A DNA stretch of 64,000 nucleotides from Heterocephalus glaber (GCF_000247695.1 NW_004624730.1:29831723-29895722), one strand, 5' to 3'. Positions 21,523 to 34,309 are shown, counted from the first letter of the stretch. Made by a program: numbers and translations. The notes: generated by a model from the sequence alone, not told the origin.

Positions 21523-23871
21523 CTGAATGATTCATTGTTTATCTCAACTGTGGGCTCTTACCATGCTGTGAATGTACACCACCCCTTCTCACCACAAATC
21601 GACACAGAACACCAAATTAAAAAGCAGCAACAAGGTAGAAAGAAGATATTGCTACAGACCCTTAGGGTTGGTAGGAATGGGGAATGTGAGCTCAAGAATA
21701 ATGCTTCTCACCCTTAACCCCAGATACTAAGTCACTACTTAAGAAGAAAAACAGAGGAGAAAATCTTACTACTAAACTTTCACAGAGAAACTTGGTATTA
21801 GTTATCTAAAGCAATTATATGAATTATCTCTTTGGGTTAAATTTTAAATTAGATTGGGTATTTAGTAATTTATTCTTCCAAACCTTGGTAGGTAGTGGTT
21901 GTTTTTGCCCATGTGAAGTTACAATAAGAATTTTTTTACTCCTATATAGTAGAATTTCCTTTCTTATGATTAAAATCCAACCCATTCACTTTCCTCCTCA
22001 TTTCAACATCCTGGACATACTCTACAGTAAAGCTACTTTGTATTCAGGAACCACCGAATCTCCTTTTAAATTTTCATTAGCTGTGTTGAAAAGCTGAACC
22101 AAATCAATGAAGAAAGCTTCACATACATAAATACTCAGCTGGGGACTCACTGAAAAAAAATATTTCTTGCTTTTCTTATCCTTACAGCATTCTCTCCTGT
22201 ATAACCTCTTATATGGTAGACTTTATGAGACCCATATAGAACAATCCAACCCCTGTTTTACAGAAAAGTGAAGAGATGTCCACATACATGTCTAATTAGA
22301 TCTCCTTTAGTCTTTCTACTTAAGACTCAATTTATTTTGACCCATAAATCCTTAAAGTAATATGAGAGTATTATTCTACATCTACATACCAATGGCCCTA
22401 CTACTTTCTTCCTTACTTCCACTATTTTTATTCAGATGTATCCAAGACCCCTTCTTGAAGATTTTGGTTGTTGGAGCAGAGTAACTCTGTATCAACTACC
22501 TAAGAACATTTGCAGGAAAATTGCCTAAATGGTGGGTTCCACATATGAATTTACTTTACAGTCATGAAAGACTTTCCATGAAGTCAACTTTGTCTTCATT
22601 CTTTTCTATACTTTTAAATTGGGATATGAGTACTCACATATATGGAAGTGGGCTAGCAAATGTAAGGAATCACCAAGTGAAATTTTCCCAAAGAATCAGT
22701 TAACTTAAGTCATGAATAAAAATCATTATTAAATTCATATGAATTTAGTCTTCAACAAGACTTCAAAGAAATTTAATACTTGAAACAGGGAATTTCAAAC
22801 TATGTTCCCAAACCATCCCATACCCTCCCCTGAACCCAAGGGAGATGTGCTGGCAAATGTCCTTATTAACTAGAGGTAAGAAGCTTTGGGGTTTTTGCCC
22901 AAGCCCATCTAAAACTCAAAAGTGATCATACTTTAGAGGAGAGTGTTTCAGGGCAATTTTCTGTTGCCAAAGTTCAGTAGAGAACTAAGTCAAAATTTGG
23001 GGCAGTATATGACTATACTACATATTCAAGGTTCTTAATGTGAATTTTTGGAGGTAACTGGAGTGTTGAATGTTTATATAGGAATTACCAATCTTAAATA
23101 AGCTAAGAAATACCAATTTGATTCTGAAAGAAATAAGGTTAAGAGATTGTATTTATATAAATCACCCCATTTAGGGGCCTGATAACCTGCATGTGTGTGT
23201 TTGTTTTCTACTCCAAAGTGCAGTTTGTTCTGCAAGTTACTGGCTTGGTTAAAAACTTTGGAAACGTGAATGCAGTTCCAGTCATAACATTTAGACTTTC
23301 GTTTCAATCCCATAATAGTTAGCTTAAGTAATGTCTAAATATTTCTTTAAGCCACAATATCCTATTTTCAGCAACAGGCTCTAAATCATAGCACACTGTA
23401 CCTGCTACTTTCTGACTCAGAGTCAGTTCCTGTGTGGAGCAGTCCTGAACTCCTCTGAGCCTTATTAACTCCACTAAGGTTTTAAAGTAAGACTGGCCAA
23501 GGAAAGACATTTAAACCTCTGCCCTGATGGAAGAACTCAGGAAAAACATCTCTCTGTATACTTTGCTTCTGATTTACATCAGTGTTGGCCCTTTTTTCTC
23601 ATTGAGCAGAATCACCTCTGTGACTATTAAAAGGCCAAGAGCTTTCTTTAAAATTAAAATGATGTGTGATTAAGGAGAAGTCATTTTGGCTATCAGCACA
23701 TAGTAACTCAATTGGCAGGAGTTAAGAATGTGTATAAATTCCAAAGATATTCAAAACATCTGGCTTTGGATGCTTCTTTCTTTCCATAATTGATGTGTTA
23801 GCTTCCCATGGATGAAGGCACATATAGAACTTTCTAGTGACATTGTTTCAAGTTCGGGTTAATTGTTTTCA
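21523..23871. other. Unique sequence, no gene seen
   Basis: AT-rich, with scattered short ORFs (at most 92 codons, 21819-22097) and no recognisable protein or repeat. Confidence 0.4.
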
Positions 23872-23896
23872 CTCTCTCTCTCTCTCTCTCTCTCTC
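23872..23896 (+). repeat. (CT)n microsatellite
   Basis: An uninterrupted CT/TC repeat of 25 bp. Confidence 0.97.
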
Positions 23897-24135
23897 CAAA
23901 ATATATCACAAATCAGGGGGAGAAGAGAAATGCATTTATAGACAGGACTATGTGTTTAAATGCTGCAATAAGAAAGACATATTCAATTAATATAAAAATT
24001 TCTGAAACCCTTCACTATCCAATGACCAGTTGTAATAATTGCCCCTGATATCATAACAAAGATATTGATAATTAGTATGGCCTAGCCATTGTGTTTAGGC
24101 ATTAGTAATCACAGCATTTTTCTTATCAGTCGTAA

Positions 24136-24218
24136 TTATTTTTTGGTACTAGGAATTGAACTCAGGTCCTTGCACTTGCAAGGCAGGTGGCAGAACCACT
24201 GAGCTAAATTCCTGGCCC
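24136..24218 (-). mobile_element. Young ID-like SINE, minus strand (type 1)
   Basis: 'ttttttggtactaggaattgaactcaggtccttgcacttgcaaggcaggtggcagaaccactgagctaaattcctggccc' is the reverse complement of the tRNA-derived SINE. On the SINE strand it reads A box TTAGCTCAGTGG, CCTGCCTTGCAAGTGCAAGG, then the B box and GGTACC-like end plus A-tail. The CCTTGCAAGTG middle defines subtype 1. Confidence 0.9.
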
Positions 24219-24229
24219 AGTCATTATAT

Positions 24230-24420
24230 TTATTAATCACAGTAATGACAACTCTGTGGGATGGGCCTTGTCATTTACATGATTTTCCACATGAAACATA
24301 GACACCCAGTTGTAAAATAACTCACCCAAAGACACAATTCTAGCAAAAACAACAGCTGAGATTCTCACCTAAGTGACCTGATAGCAAAGTCCACATTATA
24401 GAACTGCACTATTGGGCTAG
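24230..24420 (-). mobile_element. MIR-like SINE, minus strand
   Basis: 'atgacaactctgtgggatgggccttgtcatttacatgattttccacatgaaacatagacacc', then 'aaaataactcacccaaagacacaattctagcaaa...agctgagattctcacc', follows the reverse-complement MIR order. Old and diverged. Confidence 0.55.
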
Positions 24421-24559
24421 AAATTGTCAAAGTGTGTAATGACCAAGCTGTCACATGACAATTGATGGTGCCTGTGTACAAAGCCTACATGAAGTGCCTT
24501 CAGAATTAGAAATAAATTTTGCATAACTGGTTTTTGTAGTCAAGAACATTTAGCAAGGG

Positions 24560-24750
24560 GTTGGGGCTGATTTTAATTCCAGTGCTTTATATGATTTTTT
24601 TTTTACAAGTCCCTAAACTTCTCTGATTCTGGATTTCCTAAGGTAAGTTGGTTATAGTTGCCTGATGTATTGGGTAGGATTTTTATGAAGATCCAGCGAG
24701 TTAATCAGCATTGAAATGTTTTGCATACACTAAAGAATAATTGCCCAAAG
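24560..24750 (+). mobile_element. MIR-like SINE, plus strand
   Basis: 'acaagtccctaaacttctctgattctggatttcctaaggtaagttggttatagttgcctgatgt' and 'aggatttttatgaagatccagcgagttaatc' follow the MIR 3' half order ('...ttaacctctctgtgcctcagtttcc...gtgaggattaaatgag...'). Old and diverged. Confidence 0.5.
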
Positions 24751-25889
24751 TGTTAAGTTAAAAACTTACTTCTCCAGAAATAATAACAGATGTTCTAGTG
24801 GAAAGAGTTCCCAGTCAGAGTGCTCAGGGCAATTCTGTGTACTGTTGTAGCTCACCCCACACAGAGGACACTAGAAGCTTTGTTTATAATCTCTATCATT
24901 CTTTCTTGGCCATGGGACCTGTGTTGTTGGAGCCTGCTCCTCCTCTCATTCCATATGCTGCTAGTGAAGCTGTTGTTCACTTGGGGACAACAGTGGGGTA
25001 TGTGACCTTCTGCCCTGGAACATTTCAAGTGCCAGCAAGGATTGTGGCACAGCAGGGTCAAATGATATGAGTTCAGAATTGCTGAGACATGCCCCAGCAC
25101 ACTGGAATCAACCAGCAGTAGAGAGAGGAATATCTAACTCACTTTTTGGCTGACGTTGCTTGGTCTTTGGAGGTCTGTTTAATATACACTTCATAGATAT
25201 TCACTAGAAGAACTAGAAGATAATATCAGATTTCAATGTAGCATTATTTGAAAAAAATCAGTTGTATGAGGTGGATTTTTCTATTATCAATTCACGCCAT
25301 AGTTAATAAAGAAAACAAAGATACCACTTTACTATCAGTAAACTGTGATGTTATACAGGAAAACCACTGGCCTAGATCTACTTGTAAGGATTCTAATGAA
25401 AGGTATAAAACATTAATAAGGAAATTGACAAAATACTATATAATATTCTTTCTAATTTTTATTATTCCCAATTTTTTCCAAGATGTCAGTGGCATTTTGT
25501 TGCTTTTGTTGATTCTCACAGCAATATTCTCAGCCAAATCATTGATACATGACTACGCCCTCCGTTTTCTCAATATACAAGGTCCAATTAAAAGCTCAAG
25601 ATTGTGTAAAAACCCCTAACTTTTCAGCCATCACATCATGATGGTTTTCTTGAACGAATATGACAATAGATCAAAACATTTCATATATTCTTTATAATCA
25701 CCTATTGGGCAAAAATAAGCGAAAAAGAGAGAGAGAGAACAGACACAGAATTTTCACAGTATAAATGATCTTCTAAATGTAAGAGTACAGAAGCTTAAAT
25801 TTATGACCATGTAATCATAAATATTAAAGTTTTTCCAAAAATAAAGATATTTAGAGTGGTAGTTTCACTTAGTCTATGTTGGTCTTCAT
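24751..25889. other. Unique sequence, no gene seen
   Basis: The stretch at 24798-25100 is less AT-rich and has overlapping ORFs in three frames, two plus and one minus. None is recognised. A 123-codon plus ORF (25248-25619) is hydrophobic but has an AT-driven composition and no family resemblance I can name. Confidence 0.35.
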
Positions 25890-26015
25890 CTAAGTAATAA
25901 AATTTATTTGTTTTGTTTTGTTTTGGTACCAGGGATCAAACTTGGGACCTTGCACTTGCGCAGCAGGCGGCGAAACAACTGAGCTAAATCCCAGGCCCCT
26001 AAGTAATAAAATTTA
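25890..26015 (-). mobile_element. Young ID-like SINE with 17-bp TSD, minus strand (type 2)
   Basis: The duplicated target CTAAGTAATAAAATTTA flanks the element exactly (25890-25906 and 25999-26015). The body at 25907-25998 reads on the minus strand: 'gatttagctcagttg', 'cgcctgctgcgcaagtgcaaggtccc', a B-box-like segment, GGTACC, then a CAAAACA-type tail. The CTGCGCAAG middle marks subtype 2. The long perfect TSD points to recent insertion by L1 machinery. Confidence 0.95.
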
Positions 26016-26368
26016 ATTAGCAAATTATAAAGTTTAACTAGCAGAATCTGTACATTTATTAAGAAGTTTTGAAGAGAATGGGATCTTCTGGTAGTAATTT
26101 ATAGCTGCCCTGTCTGTTGAAGCCATTAGTTTCCAGGTTTAACATGATTTCAGTGAAAGCAGCAGAGGATGCTACTCAAAATAGCTTAAAACATAAGACA
26201 ACTTTTATATCCAAAAACGATTTTACCATTCACCCAGGAACTATTTACTTTTTCTTTCTGATTTTATAGCTTTGTCTTCAGGCTTATCTCATTGCATCTA
26301 ATTGCAAGATGACTACAGTATCTCCAAATAATGCATCTTTATTCCAGAGAGACACACAGAGAGAGACA

Positions 26369-26402
<34 letters not shown>

Positions 26403-29400
26403 ACAAACAGCTATTGTTCCTCTTAAAAACAATTATCCCAGGTGTCTCCCAGCAAATTTTCCTTTCTATTTCCTTGGCTGGAATTATACATGTGACCATT
26501 TCCATTTCTATTGCTGGAAAGATGAATACTTGTCTTTAATAAATATTCACCCTTTTTTGGTGAAGGAGGCCAGATTCTCATAAAGTAAATGGTTTCCTAA
26601 TATTTCAACAAAAATCACAATCTTTTAGATACAAAAAAAAAGCAGAGGTGTGAAAAAGCAGTGTCTATCACAAAAATTTTTAACAAACTTTTCTGGTGAG
26701 GAATTGCAAAAAAGAAAACAATTAGAAAAAAGAAAGTATAAATTTGAAATAATCTCAGAAGAAAATAGAAGTTAAATATAAATTATGTTAACTGTCAATA
26801 AATACATAATATTTCATTTTATATTGTCATTGGAAATTATATTGAGAGAAAATTGGTGCAGCTAAAAAGTAAAAAAAAAAAACAGATTGAAAAATCTTAT
26901 ACTAGCTAAATTGGGGAAAATAAAGTTATATAAATTATTATATTTTGTTAATATTCTTCTGTCTCTACCCTATGAATTGGCCTCCAATTGGCATCTAGAC
27001 AATGTCTTTAAGTGGATTCACAGATTAAAATTTTCTACTGCAATTAATTTAACTATATAATTCAATATGTGTGTATCTTTCATTAAAAACTAATACTGGC
27101 CCTATAGAAGGAAGGAAGCAGAGTTTCATCTTAATTGATTTTATTTATAAAAATATTCTTTACAAGGTGTCTTTTATATGTACCTGTAAAAGATTATATT
27201 TCCCTGTAAGAGAATGTTTTGGCACTCTGCCCCAAATAATTTTATAAATTTAAAATCTAAGTTTAAAAATTCTCTTTAATCCCTTTCATTAAATCAGATG
27301 TTTCTATGACAAAGAAACAGTCTAGTGGTGCTTCTCCATCTGCCCTGTACAGCCTGTATTTTGGGGCCAGAAGTTTAAAAATGAGTACTTCCCTTTAGAT
27401 GTTAAAGCAAAAGCCAGACGCTTTTAGAAAGTTATTCATCACAAGGGTGAGGATGTGGTTTACTGTAAGCTCAGGGCATCAAAGCAGGCCTTGTGCTGTT
27501 TGCTCCCTGCTCTAACTCTCATTTCTCTGCATTTCAAGCAAGGTGTCCTTGCCTCCAGAACTGAAGACTCAGCTTTCCAGAACTCTCTCCATCAGTGCAC
27601 ATGGGCACACTCCCATGTTTGAAACTTTTGAGTTTGGTCTAATAAATTTCTTAGCAGTTCAGACTACCTTTGATAGGCTTGACAGCTACCTATGTGTCAG
27701 AGCTAAGAAGCTATAAATAACCGTGGTATAATGCTTGAAAGAGTAACCCACATATTCTTTCATTATTCATTTACTAAGCATTTATTATCTCCCAAAAGCT
27801 ATGGATAAAATTATTAAGATTGACTGATCTCTACACTTGAGGACCTTGTGGCTAAAGAGGAGACAAAATAGTAAAAACTATTAAGTATAGGAAAATTAAG
27901 AAGTGCCATGAAAGATGTACATAAAAGTGAAAATTTCCAGGATGATATTTTGTTCATGAATAATATAGGTTCACTATATATCACCACTACAGAATGAATA
28001 TACTCTCAGCAAGGGGATAACTCTGTATCTCTAAATAATCACCAAGTAGACTTAGCACTAGATTTACTTTGTCTTGCTTAGTTGTGTATTTTTACCCACT
28101 GATTTTATAGTCTATTTGTATTTCTTCAAACATTATTAATAAGAGTTTGCTGTTCACAATTTGTTTCACAGAGAGTGACAAACTTAGTACTTGCATGAAA
28201 CTACCCACTGAAATACATAAGAGGCCTTCATGAAATACACTTGGAAAGTGCACAACGTACCAACAGACAATGAATTGAAAAGTAAATTGTTTAATATCCC
28301 AGTTCCACTAAAGACAACTTTTTTGCTCACTGCTACAAGTAACTGCAAAACAATTCTTGAGATAAGGTAGCTCAAGTTGTCGTGAAGCCATGAGACACGG
28401 ATCATGGACCGAACAGGTAGTGACAACTTTTCATCTGTCCCACTAAAGCTTTGTAAAAGAATTTTGATTGTACTTTGATGAACTAGTGAATTAGCTAAAA
28501 ATCCTTCTGAATTTCCAAAGGGGCTTCTTACCTCTGGAAAGACAATTCAGTCAATAACCCGATATTTATCCCAGATTTTCACAAATATTTCCCAGCATTA
28601 TCCTTGCCTAGTCTAAGAACTAAACTAGTTCTTTCAGGCCTCCAAGGCACAAAGCCTTAGATCTGGAAGATCCAACTCATTCATTCATTGCCAAGCTCAC
28701 ATAGAGTGTATTTAATCTTTCCTCACAAAAGGTCTTTGCTGCTTCTGTTTTTTGTTTGTTTTGTTTTTGTTTTTGTTTTTGACAAGTCTCATTAGATTCA
28801 TCAGCAAGGTCTTGAATGATATGTACTTCTCTACACTGATATCTTTCATTCACTTTTAAGATATGCAGCAGATGACAATTCACAAAATGCGAAGAGAGGA
28901 ATGTCAGTAAAAATGCCAGGGCTTTGACTTACCCATTTCCTAATTGAGGATGTAGATTAAAATAATAGAAATCACAAAGAATATACTTCAGTTGAGATTG
29001 ATCCAAGAAAACCAAATAAGTCACACATGGCCAAGTCAATATAGAATGCAAAAGTTATTTAAGAAAAAGTGGACTTGAGAATTGAGGACTTTTCTAGAAG
29101 GAGAACTATCCCCATTTTTAATCATCTGCCACATAACTGAGACTGATATGGTGTACATGGAATAAGGTAAACACCAAAAGAAAAACATCCTGCAGAACTG
29201 ATCCAATTAGATCTCTTTGGCCTACAAATTGTTCATTCATATTTTAAAGCAAGAGTGTGCCCCTCTGCTTGCACAGCCCTTGTAATTGATAAACAAGCCC
29301 TACACTCGGGAAGCTGTTGATGACCTACTATGCATTTGTTGGCATAATGCAAAAGACAAACATGTGAATAGGAAGTAGTTCTTACCTTCAAGAAGTTTAT

Positions 29401-31128
29401 CAGCTAGAAGGGGAATTAAGTCCTACTTAAAATCTATTAAATTAAGGATTACTAATTACATTAAAAATTGTTCAATATTAGGGTAGGAAGAAGGAATGAA
29501 AGGCTGGCTGCCTAGGCAGCATGTTTTATATGGTAGAAAATTCTTTCTCACACTATGCAAAAATCACATTTGTCATCTTTTTCATAAAGGTTTTTCATTG
29601 CATTTGAAAAAGCTGCTCCTTCAGACCAATCTGGTTTCCATCTAATCATTGCATAGTTAATCCTGGCTATGCTTCAGGTTTCAGTTTTATTAATTAAAAG
29701 AGCTCCAGATGTAATTTAGGTCCCCTGTTTTGTTCTTATGGCTCTCCAGATCTTGTCTTCCAAGTGTTTATAATAAATTTTTATTTCTATATTTAATTTA
29801 GTGATTTTGTTTTCATTTGCTGTATGCTTCCTGTGTGCAGGAGACATTTTTCATTATTGTCCACTGGCATTTCCCCACTTTCTAACCTAGGACCAGGACT
29901 GGGATGGCACTTAATAAATAATTGTTACATAAATATGTACTTAAAAATCCTGACAGAGGTAGTTTTAAGAACAAGAAGCTGAAAGGGAAAAAAATGTTAC
30001 TAAAAAGGTTGAACAAACCTACAAAGTATAATTGGAGAATAATAACAATAATAAAACAAATGTGTTTCCACTTACACTGCAAAACAGGAGGAATTACAGT
30101 GTTCCATGAAACCATACTATGAAAATGCTTGAGATCCTGCCTAAGTAGTTTCTGGGTAACTAAGGTAATAATGGGGAAGAATATTGTAGATTGCTTTTCT
30201 TAGCCTGATAACTATCTTTAAATCAACATAAAAGGATAAACAAATTAGAGCTGTATTTTTACCAAAAGAGGAGCTTATTTAGATTTAAAGAATAGATTTA
30301 AAGAAAATGAATACATGAATTTAAATGGAAGACCAGGATTTGAGGAAGAACTATAAGGAAGATGAAGACCAAAAAAATCTGAAATTTTATTAATAGAGTG
30401 ATTGAATTTAACCATCGAACTTCTCAATCTTGGGAGCCACTTTTTAAAATCACCCTTCCTCTTTTATCTAATGTTGTTGAATTAGCAGAGAAACTATTAA
30501 CTGCAGTAATTTGCCTCAAACAGGAACTTAAGTTGAGAAACGTTGGTAAGTTCAGTCCACACTAGCCACATATAGTTTCATTTTCTGTCATGTTAGCTTA
30601 CACTATGTTTTAGAACACCTTTTTTCTTTGCTTTAATTCTTCAGAATGATTTTTTAAATGGATTACGAAAAAAGTACCATCCAATAGAACTCTTATTACT
30701 CTTAGAAATCCGTGCATGTTCTGAAATGGAAGTGGTACTTAGGTAAAGTAAAATCTCCCCTAACCAAAAGAATTGAGAAGTAGACAAAAATTCTAAAATG
30801 TATCCATCTTTGGAAAAGGTTTATTTTTAGTAAAGTAGATATATGAGACAAAAAATTCAAATAAAAATTTTGAGTATTCAATTAGTATCTAACAATTCCA
30901 TTAAAATGTCTTCTGGCATTGATGTCAGGCAAAAGTACAACCACTACTACATCTGTGAAAAGAAGACAAACTGTTCAATTAATGTAGAAAAGAAATTACT
31001 TCGGTGCATTCTCTGTGATATGCTGGCCATTTCACATCTTGACTTTGCTACTGAATGTCACATATAAAGCTAGATGATAGTAAAATGTTTGCTGGATATG
31101 TAATAATTATGACACATGCTTTAAAACT
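26016..31128. other. 5-kb stretch without gene; simple repeats and traces of old repeats
   Basis: Mostly unique AT-rich DNA. A GA-rich microsatellite lies at 26346-26402 and (TTTTG)n at about 28745-28782. At 27750-27960 and 29320-29460 there are weak matches to the common 'tttattgagc...ctactatgtg...' type of ancient mammalian repeat, not assigned. ORFs up to about 80 codons show no known protein. Confidence 0.4.
26346..26402 (+). repeat. GA-rich microsatellite (interrupted)
   Basis: GAGA/GACA units with a final run of uninterrupted (GA)n. The small ORFs on either strand across it are by-products of the repeat. Confidence 0.95.
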
Positions 31129-31666
31129 CAAGAGTTTCTCAGTTAATGAAGTAAATGGAGCTCCTGTTTACTTTGTTTGAAGTGGTGGCCTTGATCTAGT
31201 AAAAACTAGATCAAAAAACATCTGTGTGGGTGATATTGTTCAAATAGCCAAAGATGAAATATTCCCTGCATAGTTGGTGCTTCTCTCCTCATATCAACTT
31301 GATGGTTCACGTCAACTGCTAGTTTGGATGGAGCAACAAACCTAAAGAAACATGTGGCAGTTCCAGAAACAGCAGTATTACAGACAGTTGCCAATTCGCA
31401 GTCTTGTAGCTCTAATAGAATGACAGCAACCAGAAGCAGACTTGTACAGATTCATGGGAGGAATGATAATAACTCAACAAATGTAAGAAATTGTAAGGTC
31501 TCTGGGCCCAGGGAGTCTCTTACTTCATGGAGCCAGATTAAAAAACACAAAAGAAATTTTTGGTTTATACATACTTAAATATTCTTTTGTATTAATGGTT
31601 CATATGAAGTATTTTAATAAACACACCATATATGGCCTTTTGAAAAAAAAACAAACAAGAGTTTCT
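31129..31666 (+). pseudogene. ATP11B: ATP11B partial retrocopy with poly(A) and TSD
   Basis: An intronless piece of a P4-ATPase (phospholipid flippase catalytic subunit), closest to ATP11B from memory of the family. Codons from 31145 read NEVNGAPVYFV-stop-SGGL, then VKTRSKNICVGDIVQIAKDE and IFPA-stop-LVLLSS. After a frameshift the copy reads TNLKKHVAVPETAVLQTVAN (region 31324-31400). After another shift it reads QQPEADLYRFMG, MIITQQM-stop-EIVRSLGPGSLLLHGARLKN and TKEIFG (to about 31563). This is the N-terminal actuator region, spanning several exons in the parent. In-frame stops lie at 31178-31180 and 31271-31273, with more later. About 80 unrelated bases follow, with AATAAA (31616-31621) and poly(A) from 31643. 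The TSD CAAGAGTTTCT at 31129-31139 and 31656-31666 brackets everything, so the copy was inserted as it stands, truncated at 5' and from a short transcript at 3'. Confidence 0.88.
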
Positions 31667-34059
31667 GTTACTGGGTTTATGACTTACATGTCATTCCTAA
31701 TAGGGTTATTTTTTCTTGCAGCTGTTCAGTTTCTGAACTTCTACTAATTATTCTATGAAGGTGAATCATACCATGCTTTAGATCCTTTATTTTGAGACTT
31801 CCCTTCAATATTCTCAAATTATTAATCAATTCAATGTATAATGATACTTACTTATTTATGGTTTCAGCATGCATTGTATATAATGTGTCAAAAAACCATA
31901 CTGAGTGCCGATGATAAAAATAATAGTAAAATAATATACCCCAAAATAATTTTCACTACTCTAACTTCTACTTTGATAGTATATTCAGAAGAATATAGAA
32001 AGTATGACCTCACTATGTAAAGTAGCAGTGATATAAAATATTTTGTTTCTAACACAAGATTGTAAGTTCTATTCCTAAGGTTTGACTAAAGAAACTATGT
32101 ACCACTGCTAATGTAAACAATCTTCATAGATATCGTTTCAAATCTCTGAGAGAAATTTATTGATTTTAATAAGCAGAGAGATGAGGAATAAATGTCCTTT
32201 TGGGAAAAAGCTTCTTTGTATCTATCATGGTTATTATAATGCATTTACTTTTTAAACTTTTGTTACATTTAAAAATATCTTTGTAAAATGTTCCTTAATT
32301 TCCCCTCATTATCTGATAAATAAACTGAGTCATAGAAAGTACACAGTCCGCTTGACCTTAAAAGAAATATCCAAGCTTAGACAAATGAGAAAATCCATTG
32401 AAAAACTTATCAAACTGTATGTAATGAAACAAAAAGCTCAAGCAAGAAATTTTCCCAGTGCCAGCCAGAATGATCAAGCTTTAGACAAAGAAAACAATTT
32501 GATTCCTGACTCCTTAGTCCACAGCTTGACTACTACAGCCCATATTTTGAAGAAGCAGGTAGGACTTTTGATCAGTACTGTTAACAGCTTCCCTGACTTG
32601 ACAAAAAAGAATTAAGGAAGAAAAACAATATCAAGTGGGGAAACCCCAACATTTATAAATATAAGTCTAATAAAAGTAGCTCTCTTTCCATATCCTACTG
32701 TTTTATAAGCATATTCATATTTATTTCACATTGTTAAGCCACGTTAGAAATTAAAGATGCTTATTCACCTTTTTGTGTTTATGTTGAAGTTCTAACTAGG
32801 TAATGGAAACCCAAACTGCTTCTGAAACTAAGAAGTTTGCTAACATCAATTACCCTTGTGTAATACATGCATATTCTTCAGTGGTCTTAGGCATTTAGGT
32901 ACTGATTAAATCTCAGTTAGTTTAAGAATTTGCTTTGGGGGTTTCCCTGTTTGTTTGATTTTATTGTTAAGTTTTTGCCTTTATTTTTTTAATCTATAAA
33001 GTGAGTCATGGCTTCTGACAAAAGAGAAGGTTACATTGTTAACATTTAAAAAGAACACTAAAGCTAAACATTCTGCTCACCTCCCTACAAGTCTAAGTAT
33101 GTGGTTAAAAAAAAAAAGAAAAGATTAAGAGGAAAGCCATAATGCTGTGGAGACATGCTGTGCATGCCATTTTGTGAGAATTTTGCAAAAATGAACCCCT
33201 TCTTCATAGACTAACATGAGACATTACAGAGTAGCTGCAAGTGCTCTAACAAAAATGATGATATCCCATGGGACAGTGAACAAATGCTAGACTTGGGGCA
33301 GTCTGGGGATGGGATTGGATCATTATTTAAAAAGTTGAGAGCTTTCTAGTATTCATTTGGATATAACTATTTATACCAGAGGGTCACAAAATTTAGCAAA
33401 TATTCCTGTGTGACCTAATCTAGCTCAAAATTTGTAATTCAGTTGAAATTAAGACTGAAGACTTTCTACCTAGTATCCAAGTAGCGCGGGTGTTTCTAAG
33501 TGAGATCATTAATGGAGGAGTTTGAGGTAAATCAGGAGCCAAGTAGGGGGATGTAAATGCAGACATAATGGAAATGGTAGAGCTTTGAGGGGAGAGAATT
33601 TTGCCCTGCTTAAAGTATTCAAGTTAAAATAATAATGATAATAATAATAATAATGACTCAGTTCTGGTCAAAGCTAGATATGAACCTCATTGGTCCTATT
33701 TGTTTCTTGAACTGCAAGCTCTGTTAGAGTTCTGTGTATTATTGATATTCTATATACTCTAAGCACTGACTGGATTAAAAGTTTATTAATTTTGTTCTTA
33801 TAGTTCAGTAGCAGAAAACTGTGAACTGACATTCACATAGGAAATTAGAATATTTAATAAGAAAACCACAGCGAAAAATCTCAAAAATTGGAACTTTCTA
33901 AAAGTAATTACGCACACCTCGGCATATAGGGATGGGCTACCACGCAGTATAGGACCCTCAGGGAAACCAATGCTTTTCGCAGGTCTACTATATGGTATGA
34001 CCTCTTCTAAGTAACCTTTGAATATTTTTCTCATTTATTCTAACAATGGCTAAGATAAT
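31667..34059. other. Unique sequence with one unrecognised ORF
   Basis: AT-rich. A plus ORF of 87 codons at 32352-32615 has a mixed charged composition (LRQMRKSIEKLIKLYV start region, DKENNLIPDSLVHSL middle) and an in-frame GTAGGA at 32559 after AAGAAGCAG that could be a splice donor. I recognise no family. The rest shows nothing beyond short ORFs and the ATA-type microsatellite listed separately. Confidence 0.35.
33627..33654 (+). repeat. (AAT)n-type microsatellite
   Basis: AATAATGATAATAATAATAATAATGA-like trinucleotide repeat of about 28 bp with one interruption. Confidence 0.9.
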
Positions 34060-34205
34060 ATGATTAGAACATTAACAGATAAAGAATTTAAGACTCAGAA
34101 AGATTAGGAAACTGGTCCCATGTCACATATCTAGTAAATATGGGTTTTGGGGATAGAAGATAGGCCTATTTTTCCCCAGTGCCTATTTTGGTTTTTACCA
34201 TATCA
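34060..34205 (-). mobile_element. MIR-like SINE, minus strand
   Basis: 'aacagataaagaatttaagactcagaaagattaggaaactggtcccatgtcacatatctagtaaatatgggttt' matches the MIR reverse-complement core ('acagatgaggaaactgaggctcagagaggtta...gtcacacagctagtaagt'), followed by a T-rich right flank. Confidence 0.65.
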
Positions 34206-34309
34206 TTGGCCTTTCCATAGTTGAAAAACAGAACACTGGCAAGTCTCTAAATTAAACCCTTCTCTAGTTCTACTTGTCCATCTAAAAAGAAGGGGGAGAA
34301 AAATGAACA

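Noticed and set aside
25248..25619. 123-codon hydrophobic ORF that could be a membrane protein
   Set aside because: Ile/Leu/Phe-rich composition is expected from AT-rich DNA; no signal, domain or conservation evidence is visible.
26284..26539. Ser/Leu-rich and Arg/Glu-rich ORFs on both strands
   Set aside because: Products of the GA microsatellite.
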